Below are positions 35,834-44,440 of a DNA stretch of 64,000 bases, piece after piece (the stretch's first letter is position 1; every line of letters begins with the position of its first letter). Position numbers and translations under genes: made by a program. Location of the stretch: positions 1 through 64,000 of the forward strand of contig NZ_CAMLDD010000030.1 of the NCBI RefSeq assembly GCF_946478785.1, read 5' to 3'. Under the pieces are notes generated by a model, which made no database searches, had not been told where the DNA came from, and was given only the letters and a program-made list of their open reading frames with translations. The DNA comes from an uncultured Flavobacterium sp. (GTDB lineage: Bacteria > Bacteroidota > Bacteroidia > Flavobacteriales > Flavobacteriaceae).

Positions 35834-36943
35834 TTATGAAAACATGTCTTTTACTTTTTCAAAAAATGATTTTTCTGATTTTTCAGGACTTGGTATAAAA
35901 TGTTCGCTGTTTAAAGCATTTTCAAAAAACTGCTTTTGATCTTTGTTTAGTGTTTTTGGAGTCCAGACATTTACGTGAACTAACAAATCACCATTTCCAT
36001 AACCGTTTAAGCTTGGAATTCCTTTTCCTTTTAATCTTAGGATTTTTCCGGACTGAATTCCTTCTTCCAGTTTAATGCGAACTTTTCCGTTGATGGCTTC
36101 AATATCTTTTGAAACTCCTAAGACTGCTTCTGGAAAACTGATATATAAATCGTAATGAACATTTTCTCCTTCACGCTTTAAGAATTCGTGTTCAACCTCT
36201 TCAATGGCAACAATTAAATCTCCTGGAATACTATTTCCCGGTGCATCATTTCCTTTGTTCGAAACTTTCAGTTGCATTCCGTCAGTAACTCCTGCAGGAA
36301 TTTTTATTGAAACAGTTTCATCTTCCTGAACCATCCCCTGTGCATCGGCTTCAGATGGTCTTTTATCAAGAATTTGTCCGGAACCACCACAGGCAGGACA
36401 AGTTGATGCAGATTGCATTCTTCCTAAAATGGTGTTCGTTACACGCATCACCTGACCCTGACCGTTACAAGTCGAGCAAGTTTTGTACGTAACTCCTTTG
36501 GCCTGAACTTTACGTTTTACTTTTACTTTTTTCTCCACTCCATTTGCAATTTCTTCTAAAGTCAATTTTACTTTAATTCGAAGATTGCTTCCTTTAGCGC
36601 GACGGGGACCGCCTCCGCCTCCGCCGAAACCGCCAAATCCACCACCAAAAATGTCACCAAACTGGCTAAAAATATCATCCATATTCATACCGCCATGTCC
36701 GCCGCCAAATCCGCCTGATCCATCAAAAGCCTGATGTCCGTATTGGTCATATTTTGCTTTTTTGTTAGGATCGCTCAAAACTTCATAAGCTTCTGCCGCT
36801 AGTTTGAAGTTTTCTTCTGCCGCTTTGTCTCCTGGATTTTTATCCGGGTGATATTTCAACGCACTTTTACGGTACGCTTTTTTAATTTCGGCAGCATCAG
36901 CATTTTTTGAAATGCCTAATATTTCGTAAAAATCTTTTTTCAT
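35834..36943 (-). CDS. dnaJ: Chaperone protein DnaJ with a reduced zinc-binding domain
   Basis: Hsp40 co-chaperone of 369 residues that stimulates DnaK ATPase. It has the J domain with HPD (about 32-34), a Gly/Phe-rich linker and the substrate-binding C-terminal domains. The zinc-finger region has only two CxxCxGxG motifs (CSTCNGQG and CPACGGSG), not four. By position these are motifs 2 and 3, so zinc centre II is kept and centre I (motifs 1 and 4) is lost. It follows grpE by 75 bp in one operon. Confidence 0.93.
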   Translation of the reverse strand: MKKDFYEILGISKNADAAEIKKAYRKSALKYHPDKNPGDKAAEENFKLAAEAYEVLSDPNKKAKYDQYGHQAFDGSGGFGGGHGGMNMDDIFSQFGDIFGGGFGGFGGGGGGPRRAKGSNLRIKVKLTLEEIANGVEKKVKVKRKVQAKGVTYKTCSTCNGQGQVMRVTNTILGRMQSASTCPACGGSGQILDKRPSEADAQGMVQEDETVSIKIPAGVTDGMQLKVSNKGNDAPGNSIPGDLIVAIEEVEHEFLKREGENVHYDLYISFPEAVLGVSKDIEAINGKVRIKLEEGIQSGKILRLKGKGIPSLNGYGNGDLLVHVNVWTPKTLNKDQKQFFENALNSEHFIPSPEKSEKSFFEKVKDMFS

Positions 36944-37018
36944 AATAAGGTTAAATTACAAATCTGAAATTCCAACATCCAATTTTCAATTGTGCTTTAA
37001 AATTTCTGTTTGCTTTTA

Positions 37019-37597
37019 TTAGTTTCCAATAACCACTTTAGGGAAACGAATAATTTTGTCTCCTAATTTGTATCCTTTTTCAATAACATCAACTATTTTC
37101 CCTTTTAATTTGTCAGACGGAGCTGGAATTTGGGTAATTGCTTCAGCAAAATCAGCATTAAAAGCATCTCCTGCTCTTACTTCAACTTGCTCTAAACCTT
37201 TTGAAACTAGAGTGCTTTTTAGTTTTTCATGAATAAGCTCTACTCCTTTTTTCAAATTTTCATCGTCAGATTTATTAATTTCCACAGTCGCTCTGTCAAA
37301 ATCATCCAAAACAGGAAGCATTGCCAATAAAACTTCTTGGTTTGCAGTCTTAAACAAATCCATACGCTCTTTTGAAGTTCTTTTTTTATAATTTTCAAAT
37401 TCGGCAAATAATCTCAAAAACTTATCTTTTTCCTTTGCCAAGTCCTGAGCCAATTGCTCTTCAACACTTAATTCTTCAACAATTAACTGTTCTCCGTTGG
37501 CATTGTTTTCTAACGTTACATCATCTAATTCCTGATCGAATTCTGTATTTTCAGTAGTCATATTACTTTTATTTTTAAAAATATCTTTAAACTTCAT
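37019..37597 (-). CDS. grpE: Nucleotide exchange factor GrpE
   Basis: DnaK nucleotide-exchange factor of 192 residues. It has an acidic disordered N-terminus (about 1-55), a long coiled-coil helix (LAQDLAKEKDKFLRLFAEFENYKKRTSKER) and the C-terminal beta-wing (GLEQVEVRAGDAFNADFAEAIT ... KGYKLGDKIIRFPKVVIGN). A second Met at residue 13 could be the true start. It forms an operon with dnaJ downstream. Confidence 0.93.
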   Translation of the reverse strand: MKFKDIFKNKSNMTTENTEFDQELDDVTLENNANGEQLIVEELSVEEQLAQDLAKEKDKFLRLFAEFENYKKRTSKERMDLFKTANQEVLLAMLPVLDDFDRATVEINKSDDENLKKGVELIHEKLKSTLVSKGLEQVEVRAGDAFNADFAEAITQIPAPSDKLKGKIVDVIEKGYKLGDKIIRFPKVVIGN

Positions 37598-37617
37598 TTT
37601 TTTCTTTCTTTAGATTG

Positions 37618-37625
37618 CAAAAGTA
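37618..37625 (-). promoter_or_regulatory. grpE-dnaJ promoter, -7 element
   Basis: On the minus strand this reads TACTTTTG, an exact match to TAnnTTTG, 21 nt before the grpE ATG. A TTTG on that strand lies 21 nt further upstream (37647-37650), slightly longer than usual spacing. I see no CIRCE element. Confidence 0.55.
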
Positions 37626-37847
37626 CTGCCAAATCTTTTAAAATGTCAAATTGTCACTTTCATAATTCATATATATTCAAAAATTATAATTCTTAAGCAA
37701 AATTTAGTATAATTTTAAGACTATTACGTTTTCGTTTACCTTACATTTGAACCTGAAAAACCAAATCAGTATTATTACCTATCAAAGTTTGAATTTAAGG
37801 GTTAGCCTCGGCTTATATAAATTATTAATTCAAGTTTACCTTATATT

Positions 37848-37882
37848 AAAAAAAGCTTCGCCTATTTGACGAAGCTTTTTTT
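37848..37882 (-). terminator. Terminator after tRNA-Trp
   Basis: A-run plus GCTTCG (37848-37860) pairs perfectly over 13 bp with 37870-37882, with a 9-nt loop; a T-run follows on either strand. It lies 64 bp downstream of the minus-strand tRNA and upstream of grpE, so it most likely ends the tRNA transcript. Confidence 0.85.
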
Positions 37883-37945
37883 AATGTTTTTTCCTTAATT
37901 CCTCGAAATCTTTGATAAACACTTAATCGCTGTTATTTATTATTG

Positions 37946-38016
37946 CACGGGCGGAGGGATTCGAACCCCCATCAACGGTTTTGGAGACCGCTATTCTACC
38001 CTTGAACTACGCCCGT
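37946..38016 (-). tRNA. trnW: tRNA-Trp (CCA anticodon)
   Basis: Minus-strand cloverleaf of 71 nt. The 7-bp acceptor stem is ACGGGCG with CGCCCGT, the D arm carries AAGGGTA, the anticodon loop is CTCCAAA with CCA, and the T loop is TTCGAAT. The discriminator is G and the 3' CCA is not encoded. All stems pair with at most G-T wobbles. Confidence 0.95.
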
Positions 38017-38150
38017 AACTTAAGGTCGGCAAATTAAAAGTTTTTTTTCTTCCCCGGCAACTATTTCACATGGAGATTTTAAAAGAAAATCCTTTAAAAC
38101 TAGGCAACACAAAGCAAACAACTTCGTTCCAAACAGTTAACCTATAATTT

Positions 38151-38285
38151 TTTATTTCACGCAGATCTAAAAAAGATTTAGGCAGATTAAAGCAGATTTA
38201 TTTTCATATAACAATCAAATTAAAGCTGCTCGAATCTGCAACCCGAGCGACAGCGAACAGGCGAAGCAAATCTGCGTGAAATAAA
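38151..38285. repeat. Inverted repeat with TTTCACGCAGAT arms
   Basis: Bases 38151-38166 are exactly complementary to 38270-38285 (16 bp). The interior repeats GCAGATT-type words several times and includes a GC-richer patch (CCCGAGCGACAGCG). It lies between hisS and tRNA-Trp and holds no gene. It resembles the other long intergenic palindromes of this window in size but not in sequence. Confidence 0.7.
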
Positions 38286-38331
38286 AATCTAATAATCCTT
38301 ATAATCTGTGGCAAAACACCTTACCAATCAA

Positions 38332-39759
38332 TTATACCAACAAAGCATTTTTCAATCCTTCGAAATCAACTGAAACCTGTTCACCTGTCACCAAATTTTT
38401 AAGTGAATATGAATTGGCTGCAATCTCCTGATCACCTGCAATTACTGCAAACGGAATCAATCTTTTATCTGCATACTGAAACTGTTTCCCAACTTTTACA
38501 TTATCCGGATATAATTCTACCTTTATATTTTCTTTTCTCAATTTCAGAATCGCCTGAGAAGCATATAAAGCTTCTGCGTCTCCATAATTGATAAACAACG
38601 CCTTTGATGTTGCCGCAACTGTCTCCGGAAATAATTGCAATTCTTCCAGAACTAAATAAATTCTATCCAGACCAAAAGATATTCCAACTCCACTCATATT
38701 TTTCAAACCAAAAATACCAGTCAAATCGTCGTATCTCCCACCGCCACCAATAGAGCCCATCGAAACAGTTTTTGGAGCTGCTACTTCAAAAATAGCGCCG
38801 GTATAATAATTCAATCCGCGAGCCAATGTGACATCAAGATCTAATGTCGCTGTTGCTAAACCTAAAGTAGCCACATTGTCACAAATAAATTTCAATTCCT
38901 GAACCCCTTTCATGCCTTCGTCTGATGAAGAGAGCAATTCTGAAAGCTTTTTTATTTTATCTGAAAATGTTCCTGTAAAACTAAAAAGCGGCTGTACTTT
39001 AACCAAGGCTTCTTCAGAAATTCCTTTTTCGATCATTTCTTTTTTAACACCATCTTCACCAATTTTATCCAGCTTGTCAAGGGCAACCGTAAAATCAATC
39101 AATTTATCAGAAGCTCCAATAACTTCGGCAATCCCGGATAATATTTTTCTGTTATTGATTTTAATGGTAACGCCTTCTAAACCTAAAGAAGTAAAAACAG
39201 TATCATACAACTGCACCAGCTCCACTTCCTGCCACAACGATTTTGAACCTACAACATCGGCATCACATTGGTAAAACTCTCTGTAACGTCCTCTTTGTGG
39301 CCTGTCAGCTCTCCAAACCGGTTGAATTTGGTATCTTTTGAACGGAAATTCAATTTCGTTCTGGTGCTGTACCACATATCTTGCAAATGGAACTGTTAAG
39401 TCGTAGCGCAACGCTTTCTCTGAAATTTTTCCGGTAAATTTATTCAGCTCGATTCTTTGATTTAAATCAATAGTTTCTGCCGAATTAACCTGCAGGGATT
39501 CTATAGATTCCGGTAATTCAATTTTATTTTTATTAAAAAAGAAATTACCTGAGTTCAGTATTTTAAAAATCAAACGATCTCCTTCTTCTCCATATTTACC
39601 CATTAAAGTATCTGAATTTTCAAACGAGGGGGTCTCGATCGGCTGAAAACCAAATTTCTCAAAATTATTTTTTATCGTCTGAATAATATATTGACGTTTT
39701 GACACCTCTGCTGGCGAAAAATCTCTGGTTCCTTGCGGTATGCTTGGTTTTGAAGCCAT
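38332..39759 (-). CDS. hisS: Histidine-tRNA ligase
   Basis: Class II aminoacyl-tRNA synthetase of 475 residues that charges tRNA-His. It starts [15 protein letters not shown]; motif 2 lies around [24 protein letters not shown]. The HisRS-specific loops ARGLNYYTG and GGGGRYDDL are present, then the C-terminal anticodon-binding domain. An insertion near residues 85-110 compared with E. coli HisRS is common in Bacteroidota. It is monocistronic, with 315 bp to tRNA-Trp. Confidence 0.95.
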   Translation of the reverse strand: MASKPSIPQGTRDFSPAEVSKRQYIIQTIKNNFEKFGFQPIETPSFENSDTLMGKYGEEGDRLIFKILNSGNFFFNKNKIELPESIESLQVNSAETIDLNQRIELNKFTGKISEKALRYDLTVPFARYVVQHQNEIEFPFKRYQIQPVWRADRPQRGRYREFYQCDADVVGSKSLWQEVELVQLYDTVFTSLGLEGVTIKINNRKILSGIAEVIGASDKLIDFTVALDKLDKIGEDGVKKEMIEKGISEEALVKVQPLFSFTGTFSDKIKKLSELLSSSDEGMKGVQELKFICDNVATLGLATATLDLDVTLARGLNYYTGAIFEVAAPKTVSMGSIGGGGRYDDLTGIFGLKNMSGVGISFGLDRIYLVLEELQLFPETVAATSKALFINYGDAEALYASQAILKLRKENIKVELYPDNVKVGKQFQYADKRLIPFAVIAGDQEIAANSYSLKNLVTGEQVSVDFEGLKNALLV

Positions 39760-39768
39760 CTTTGTTAT

Positions 39769-39811
39769 TTAGATTTCAGATTTTAGATTTTAGATTTTAG
39801 ATTTTAGATTC
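39769..39811. repeat. Short tandem repeat of a 7-bp unit
   Basis: The unit TTTTAGA is repeated about five times just upstream of hisS. A related but degenerate run is present at 34657-34735 between the two ABC genes. Copy number may vary between strains. Confidence 0.7.
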
Positions 39812-39970
39812 ATTTGGGAACTCTAAAACTAAAACGCTTAAGATTAATTTCATTCAAATTTAAATTTATCTAAATTTAAATCGAGTGCAAATATCTTATT
39901 TTTTAAAATAAATTAGGGTAGTTCGAAAACAAACTTGTAACAAAAAACGTATTTTCGTGTCAAATTGGTC

Positions 39971-41215
39971 ATGATGCTAAAATTATTTAAAGAAAATATC
40001 CGAATTGCTTTTGGTTCCATCAAAACACAATTGCTGAGAACCATTCTTACTGTATTAATTATTGCCATCGGAATTACCGCTTTGGTTGGAATCCTGACTG
40101 TTGTAACTGCGCTTGAAAACACAGTTTCGACCAATTTTGCATCCATGGGAGCCAATACTTTCAATATCAATCAATATGAAAACAACGTTAAAAATCGTGG
40201 AGGAAATGAGCGTGAAATTATAAATCCTATTATATCATATCCCGAAGCTGTTGCTTTCAAAAACAAATACAAATACCCGTTTACAGAAACTTCTCTTTCC
40301 TTCACCGCAACATCATCTGCCGAAGTAAAATATTCAGATCAAAAAACAGATCCGGAGATTACGATTCTTGGAGTCGATGAACATTTTATTTCTAATTCGG
40401 GTTTAGAAATAAATCTGGGTCGTTCTTTTAATCAGTTTGATATCGACAATAACACGTACTCCTGTATTGTTGGTTCTGATTTTGAAAAAGGTTTATTGAA
40501 AGATGTAAACCCTATTGATAAAATTATTTCGATTCGAGGCGCCCGTTTTAAAGTCATTGGTGTTTTAAAAGAAAAAGGTTCTACGTTTGGAAACAGCCAG
40601 GATTTACGGGTTTTAATTCCAATTCAGGTAGCGCGTTCTTTATTTACCGCACCAAATATTAATTACACGATGAGCGTAATGGTTTCTAAAAAAGAACTTT
40701 TAGACGAAGCCGTTGACAATGCTACAAGTACGATGCGAAGAGTTCGCAAACTGAGTCCCGTTCGCGACAATAATTTTGGCATTGGCCGAAGCGATGATTT
40801 GATCAACAGAATCCTCGGAATAACCAAATATCTGGGCTGGGCTTCCTGGATTATCAGCATCATTACCATTTTAGGATCATCCATTGCCTTAATGAATATC
40901 ATGATCGTTTCGGTTACCGAACGTACCCGCGAAATAGGTGTACGAAAAGCTTTGGGTGCAACAAAAGTCACTATTTCAGTTCAATTTTTTATCGAAACTT
41001 TATTAATTGGACAAATTGGCGGCTTGGTCGGAATCATATTGGGAATCTTAATCGGTTTTGCCTTTGCTGCCGCAATGAGTTTTGCTTTCGTAATTCCGTG
41101 GATGGCTATTTTTGCAGCTTTTGCAACTAGTTTTATGGTGGCAATAGTTTCCGGATTATATCCAGCAATTAAAGCTTCAAAATTAGATCCTATTGAGGCT
41201 TTGCGTTACGAGTAG
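39971..41215 (+). CDS. ABC transporter permease, MacB/FtsX-like
   Basis: Inner-membrane protein of 414 residues: a helix near 15-40, a large periplasmic MacB_PCD domain and three C-terminal helices with the FtsX signature (IMIVSVTERTREIGVRKALGAT). Such permeases work with a separate LolD/MacB-like ATPase, but none is adjacent, so its partner must be elsewhere. An in-frame TTG at 39965 precedes two ATGs (39971, 39974); the first ATG is used. Mechanotransmission rather than transmembrane transport is the usual role of this family. Confidence 0.85.
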   Translation: MMLKLFKENIRIAFGSIKTQLLRTILTVLIIAIGITALVGILTVVTALENTVSTNFASMGANTFNINQYENNVKNRGGNEREIINPIISYPEAVAFKNKYKYPFTETSLSFTATSSAEVKYSDQKTDPEITILGVDEHFISNSGLEINLGRSFNQFDIDNNTYSCIVGSDFEKGLLKDVNPIDKIISIRGARFKVIGVLKEKGSTFGNSQDLRVLIPIQVARSLFTAPNINYTMSVMVSKKELLDEAVDNATSTMRRVRKLSPVRDNNFGIGRSDDLINRILGITKYLGWASWIISIITILGSSIALMNIMIVSVTERTREIGVRKALGATKVTISVQFFIETLLIGQIGGLVGIILGILIGFAFAAAMSFAFVIPWMAIFAAFATSFMVAIVSGLYPAIKASKLDPIEALRYE

Positions 41216-41256
41216 TTTTTTTTTTCTGAAGCACAATTTATTGTTTTCAAGACACT

Positions 41257-41332
41257 ACCTGTCCCGCTATCCGTTTCAAACTTTTGCGCCGAACCCCGTC
41301 ACAAAAGGTTTTTCACTTCTATCGGGGCTAGA
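41257..41332 (+). repeat. Dispersed covarying palindrome, copy B
   Basis: Outer stem CCCG (41263-41266) with CGGG (41323-41326); inner stem CTTTTG (41281-41286) with CAAAAG (41302-41307) around a GC-rich 15-nt segment. The conserved flanks CTATCCGTTTCAAA and TTTCACTTCTAT / GCTAG match copy A. It ends 28 bp before the GIY-YIG element. Confidence 0.75.
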
Positions 41333-41360
41333 TTAGAGGTTTTGATTTTTCCACACACCG

Positions 41361-41824
41361 TTTGTCATTCCGTAGGAATCTATTTTACTCATTCTATTTT
41401 AATTAAAACATTTCTATGATTGAATATACCCAAGGAATCTATACTTTTTATATTCTAACTAATAAAAACAGAAATGTTTTATACACAGGCGTGACCAATA
41501 ATTTAAAGTTACGCTTGCAGCAGCATAAGAGTAAATTAAACCCAAACAGTTTTACTGCAAAATATAATTCACATTTTTTAATTTATTTTGAAAAGTTCAC
41601 TTGGATTCAGTTAGCAATTGAAACCCACATCAAAAAATATTTTCTTCCGATGAAATAAAAAGTGGGTTCCTGACAACCAAAATTTAAATACTTTTCGGAA
41701 GAAAGGGAAAAAGAAATTAAAAATCTTTCCAGAGAGAAGAAACTACATTTAATAAAAGAAATGAATCCTAATTTAGAGTTTTGGAATTATCAATTTGAAG
41801 AATAGATTCCTACGGAATGACAAA
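41361..41824 (+). mobile_element. Putative GIY-YIG element with 22-bp terminal inverted repeats
   Basis: Bases 41361-41382 and 41803-41824 are exactly complementary over 22 bp and enclose a single GIY-YIG nuclease gene; the gene's stop codon lies inside the right repeat. The same termini occur at 21081-21149 with no gene between them. The size is 464 bp. The layout resembles a small mobile or REP-like unit with its own nuclease, but transposition is inferred, and no target duplication was identified at the outer ends. Confidence 0.6.
41416..41805 (+). pseudogene. GIY-YIG nuclease-like gene interrupted by an 81-nt insert
   Basis: The first 69 codons give a normal small GIY-YIG domain (GIYTFYILTNKNRNVLYTGV, then the HK and KYN motifs). 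After AIE the expected REKEIKNLSREKK continues only at 41701, in the same frame. The 81 nt between (41620-41700) contain stops at 41656 and 41671. Both junctions carry GAAA. Without the insert the protein would have about 102 residues, the family norm. It is either a recent insertion or a decoding-bypass candidate. Confidence 0.75.
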
Positions 41825-41859
41825 CTGTATGCAAAGACCTTACGTTAAAATTTTTAAAA

Positions 41860-42714
41860 CTAAATATTACTTTTAATCATGCGATCGTTGTCGTAAATAT
41901 CTTTTCTCAACTCAATATTTTTAAAATTCATTGTCGCCAATAAATCCGTCATTTCTTTTCCTAAATACTGATTGATTTCAAAAAACAATTGCCCGTTTTC
42001 TAAAAGACTGCTTTTTGCTAATACAGCTATTTTTCGGTAAAAGATTAAAGCATCATTATCATCAACAAAAAGAGCCAAATGTGGTTCATAATCTAACACA
42101 TTCTTTTTGATTTCTTCTTTTTCTAAATTCCGAACATAAGGAGGATTAGAAACAATAATATCAAAATTGCAGGTAAGTACATCTGTTTCTAAAATATCAA
42201 GAAAAACAAAAGTCACATCAACATTATTATGTATAGCGTTTCTTTTTGCCGTTTCAATAGCTTTCTTTGAAACATCAATTCCATAAACTTCAGCATTTGG
42301 AAGATTTTTGGCCAATGAAACAGCAATACAGCCACTGCCGGTTCCAATATCAAGAATTTTTAATTTTTTAGTTTTATCTGCTTTTGAATTCTCATTTATA
42401 ATCCATTCGACCAATTCTTCTGTTTCTGGCCTCGGGATCAAAACGTTTTCATTTACTTCAAAATCTAAACCATAGAAATTTGTTTTTCCCAACAAATACT
42501 GAACAGGAACTTCTTTTTTCAACTGACTTAGAAACGTAGTCCAAACCACTAAATCAGCATCTGAAAAAGTTAATTCATGATTCAGTGCCAAATCAATTTG
42601 CCTCAGCTTATGTTTATTTTCTAATATCAGATAAAAAAAACTCTCTGCTTCGTACGCATCATACAATGAAGAAAGTTCCTTAATAAATTGAGTCCTGTAT
42701 TGTTTGATTTTCAT
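41860..42714 (-). CDS. prmC: Peptide chain release factor N5-glutamine methyltransferase
   Basis: SAM-dependent enzyme that methylates the GGQ glutamine of release factors RF1 and RF2. The 284 residues include the IPRPETE segment (93-99), the SAM loop DIGTGSG (122-128) and the catalytic NPPY (190-193). The N-terminal helical domain binds the release factor. It lies downstream of a GNAT gene on the same strand and opposite to ribD, an arrangement consistent with a housekeeping block. Confidence 0.94.
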   Translation of the reverse strand: MKIKQYRTQFIKELSSLYDAYEAESFFYLILENKHKLRQIDLALNHELTFSDADLVVWTTFLSQLKKEVPVQYLLGKTNFYGLDFEVNENVLIPRPETEELVEWIINENSKADKTKKLKILDIGTGSGCIAVSLAKNLPNAEVYGIDVSKKAIETAKRNAIHNNVDVTFVFLDILETDVLTCNFDIIVSNPPYVRNLEKEEIKKNVLDYEPHLALFVDDNDALIFYRKIAVLAKSSLLENGQLFFEINQYLGKEMTDLLATMNFKNIELRKDIYDNDRMIKSNI

Positions 42715-42796
42715 TTGGTTTTTTTGAGCATTTTTAGGCCATCCAATTGCATTCTACAAATAAGTACCGCAAAATAAATTTTGTTACAATGTTATT

Positions 42797-43282
42797 TTAC
42801 AATTCTTTCAACATCCATACTGGGCAGGAATTGTGCCCGGTACATCCTAATGGAGCATCTAAATACTCAAATCCAGATTTCTTATATAATTTTTGGGCAG
42901 CATGCATAAAAGGCATCGTTTCGATATAACATTTTTCAAAACCAAAGCTTTTAGCCTGCTCCAGACATTTCCTCATCATTTCACTTCCAATTCCTAATCC
43001 GCGGGTTTTAGGCAAAAAATACATCTTTTGTAATTCGCAAATCTTTGGATCACCGTTTTCTAAAGGGGCAATTCCGCAACAGCCTACAATTTCACCTTCA
43101 TTTTCAACCACAAAATAAACAGATTGTGGCTTATTATATTCTTCAAACATTAAATCTAGACATGGATCTGCATAGGCCGTTCCTACTTTAGGAATCTCCA
43201 TTTCGTCAAAAACAGATCGTATTAATTGAGCAACTGCCTGATTGTCTTCTTTTTTAATTCTTCTGATAACCCAATTTTCCAT
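42797..43282 (-). CDS. GNAT family N-acetyltransferase
   Basis: Acetyltransferase of 161 residues. ATG at 43282 (ENWVIRRIKKED) is used; a TTG nine codons upstream is discarded. The acetyl-CoA motif A reads FLPKTRGLGIGSEMMRKCL (Q/R-x-x-G-x-G type), preceded by EIVGCCGIAPLENGD. The C-terminus (CTGHNSCPVWMLKEL) has two cysteines. The substrate is unknown. It is co-directional with prmC, 82 bp upstream of it, and divergent from ribD. Confidence 0.85.
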   Translation of the reverse strand: MENWVIRRIKKEDNQAVAQLIRSVFDEMEIPKVGTAYADPCLDLMFEEYNKPQSVYFVVENEGEIVGCCGIAPLENGDPKICELQKMYFLPKTRGLGIGSEMMRKCLEQAKSFGFEKCYIETMPFMHAAQKLYKKSGFEYLDAPLGCTGHNSCPVWMLKEL

Positions 43283-43378
43283 ATTACAATATCGTCTGAT
43301 ATAGTACAAAAATAGAAATACTTTTTTGATACTTCCATAACTATCCTAATAACTATCGGCACAAAACTCAAAAATAAT

Positions 43379-43386
43379 TACTTTTG
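43379..43386 (+). promoter_or_regulatory. ribD promoter, -7 element next to the start codon
   Basis: TACTTTTG, an exact TAnnTTTG match, ends 4 nt before the GTG start of ribD. A transcript initiating at normal distance would be leaderless. The -33 region is unconvincing. Confidence 0.5.
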
Positions 43387-43390
43387 TATC

Positions 43391-44440
43391 GTGGATATAC
43401 ATGAGAAATATATAAAACGATGCATTGAACTGGCTCTAAATGGTTTTGGAACCACATACCCAAATCCAATGGTGGGAAGTGTAATTGTTTACGAAGACAA
43501 AATTATTGGTGAAGGCTGGCATAAAAAAGCCGGAGAACCTCACGCCGAAGTCAATGCAGTTCGATCTGTAAAAGACAAATCGCTTCTTAAAAAAGCTACT
43601 ATATATGTGAGTTTAGAACCTTGCAGCCATTTCGGAAAAACACCTCCATGCTGCGATTTAATTCTCGCCAATGGAATACCAAGCGTAGTTGTAGGAACTG
43701 TAGACCCAAACGAAAAAGTTGCAGGTAATGGCATCAGGAAACTAATCGCTGCCGGAGCAAATGTTACAGTTGGCGTTCTGGAAAAAGAATGTTACGAGCT
43801 CAACAAACGCTTTTTTACATTTCATAATAAAAAGAGACCTTATATTATATTAAAGTGGGCCGAAAGTCAGGACGGATTTTTAGCTCCCGAAAAACTAGCT
43901 GGCCAGGAACGAAAACCAATCTGGATTACCAATCCATATTCCAGACAATTGGTTCATAAGTGGCGAAGTGAAGAACAGGCTATTTTAGTGGGTACTCAAA
44001 CAGTAGTTGATGATAATCCTAAACTAAACACCAGAGATTGGTCAGGAAATAATCCGATAAGAGTTGTTTTAGATCAAAATAATCGCATTTCTCCAGACAG
44101 TTTTGTTCTTGATGGCACGGTTAAAACTATTATATTTACAAAATCTGAAATTAGCTTTCCAGCAGAAAACACTACCTTTGAAGTAATTGATTTTAACCAA
44201 AATAGTATACCACAGATTTTGGCAGTTTTACATCAAAATCAAATTCAGTCTATTATCATTGAAGGTGGTTTACAAACTTTGCAATCTTTTATAGACCAAA
44301 ATCTTTGGGATGAAGCACGCATTTTTATTGGAGAAATTACTTTTAGAAACGGTACTAAAGCTCCGGTTATTCAAAAGAAAACCACATTCAAAACACACAT
44401 CGGAAAAGACGAACTATTAAACATCAGAAATCATGATTGA
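43391..44440 (+). CDS. ribD: Bifunctional riboflavin deaminase-reductase RibD
   Basis: Carries out deamination and reduction of the pyrimidine intermediate of riboflavin synthesis. It has 349 residues. The deaminase half has His51-Ala-Glu53 and the PCSHFGKTPPC zinc motif (Cys78, Cys87); the reductase half (about 145-349) has the IIIEGG segment. The start is GTG; no in-frame ATG exists near it and homologues start at this point. It overlaps the HAD gene by 8 bp, and YigZ follows, forming a three-gene unit. Confidence 0.94.
   Translation: MDIHEKYIKRCIELALNGFGTTYPNPMVGSVIVYEDKIIGEGWHKKAGEPHAEVNAVRSVKDKSLLKKATIYVSLEPCSHFGKTPPCCDLILANGIPSVVVGTVDPNEKVAGNGIRKLIAAGANVTVGVLEKECYELNKRFFTFHNKKRPYIILKWAESQDGFLAPEKLAGQERKPIWITNPYSRQLVHKWRSEEQAILVGTQTVVDDNPKLNTRDWSGNNPIRVVLDQNNRISPDSFVLDGTVKTIIFTKSEISFPAENTTFEVIDFNQNSIPQILAVLHQNQIQSIIIEGGLQTLQSFIDQNLWDEARIFIGEITFRNGTKAPVIQKKTTFKTHIGKDELLNIRNHD

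Noticed and set aside
39769..39811. CRISPR-like array
   Set aside because: The repeat unit is 7 bp in direct tandem without spacers, so it is a simple tandem repeat. No CRISPR array or cas gene was seen anywhere in the window.
41416..41658. 80-residue GIY-YIG protein as a complete gene
   Set aside because: It lacks the conserved C-terminal REKxIK...KK part, which is found in the same frame after an 81-nt insert, so the annotated stop is an interruption.
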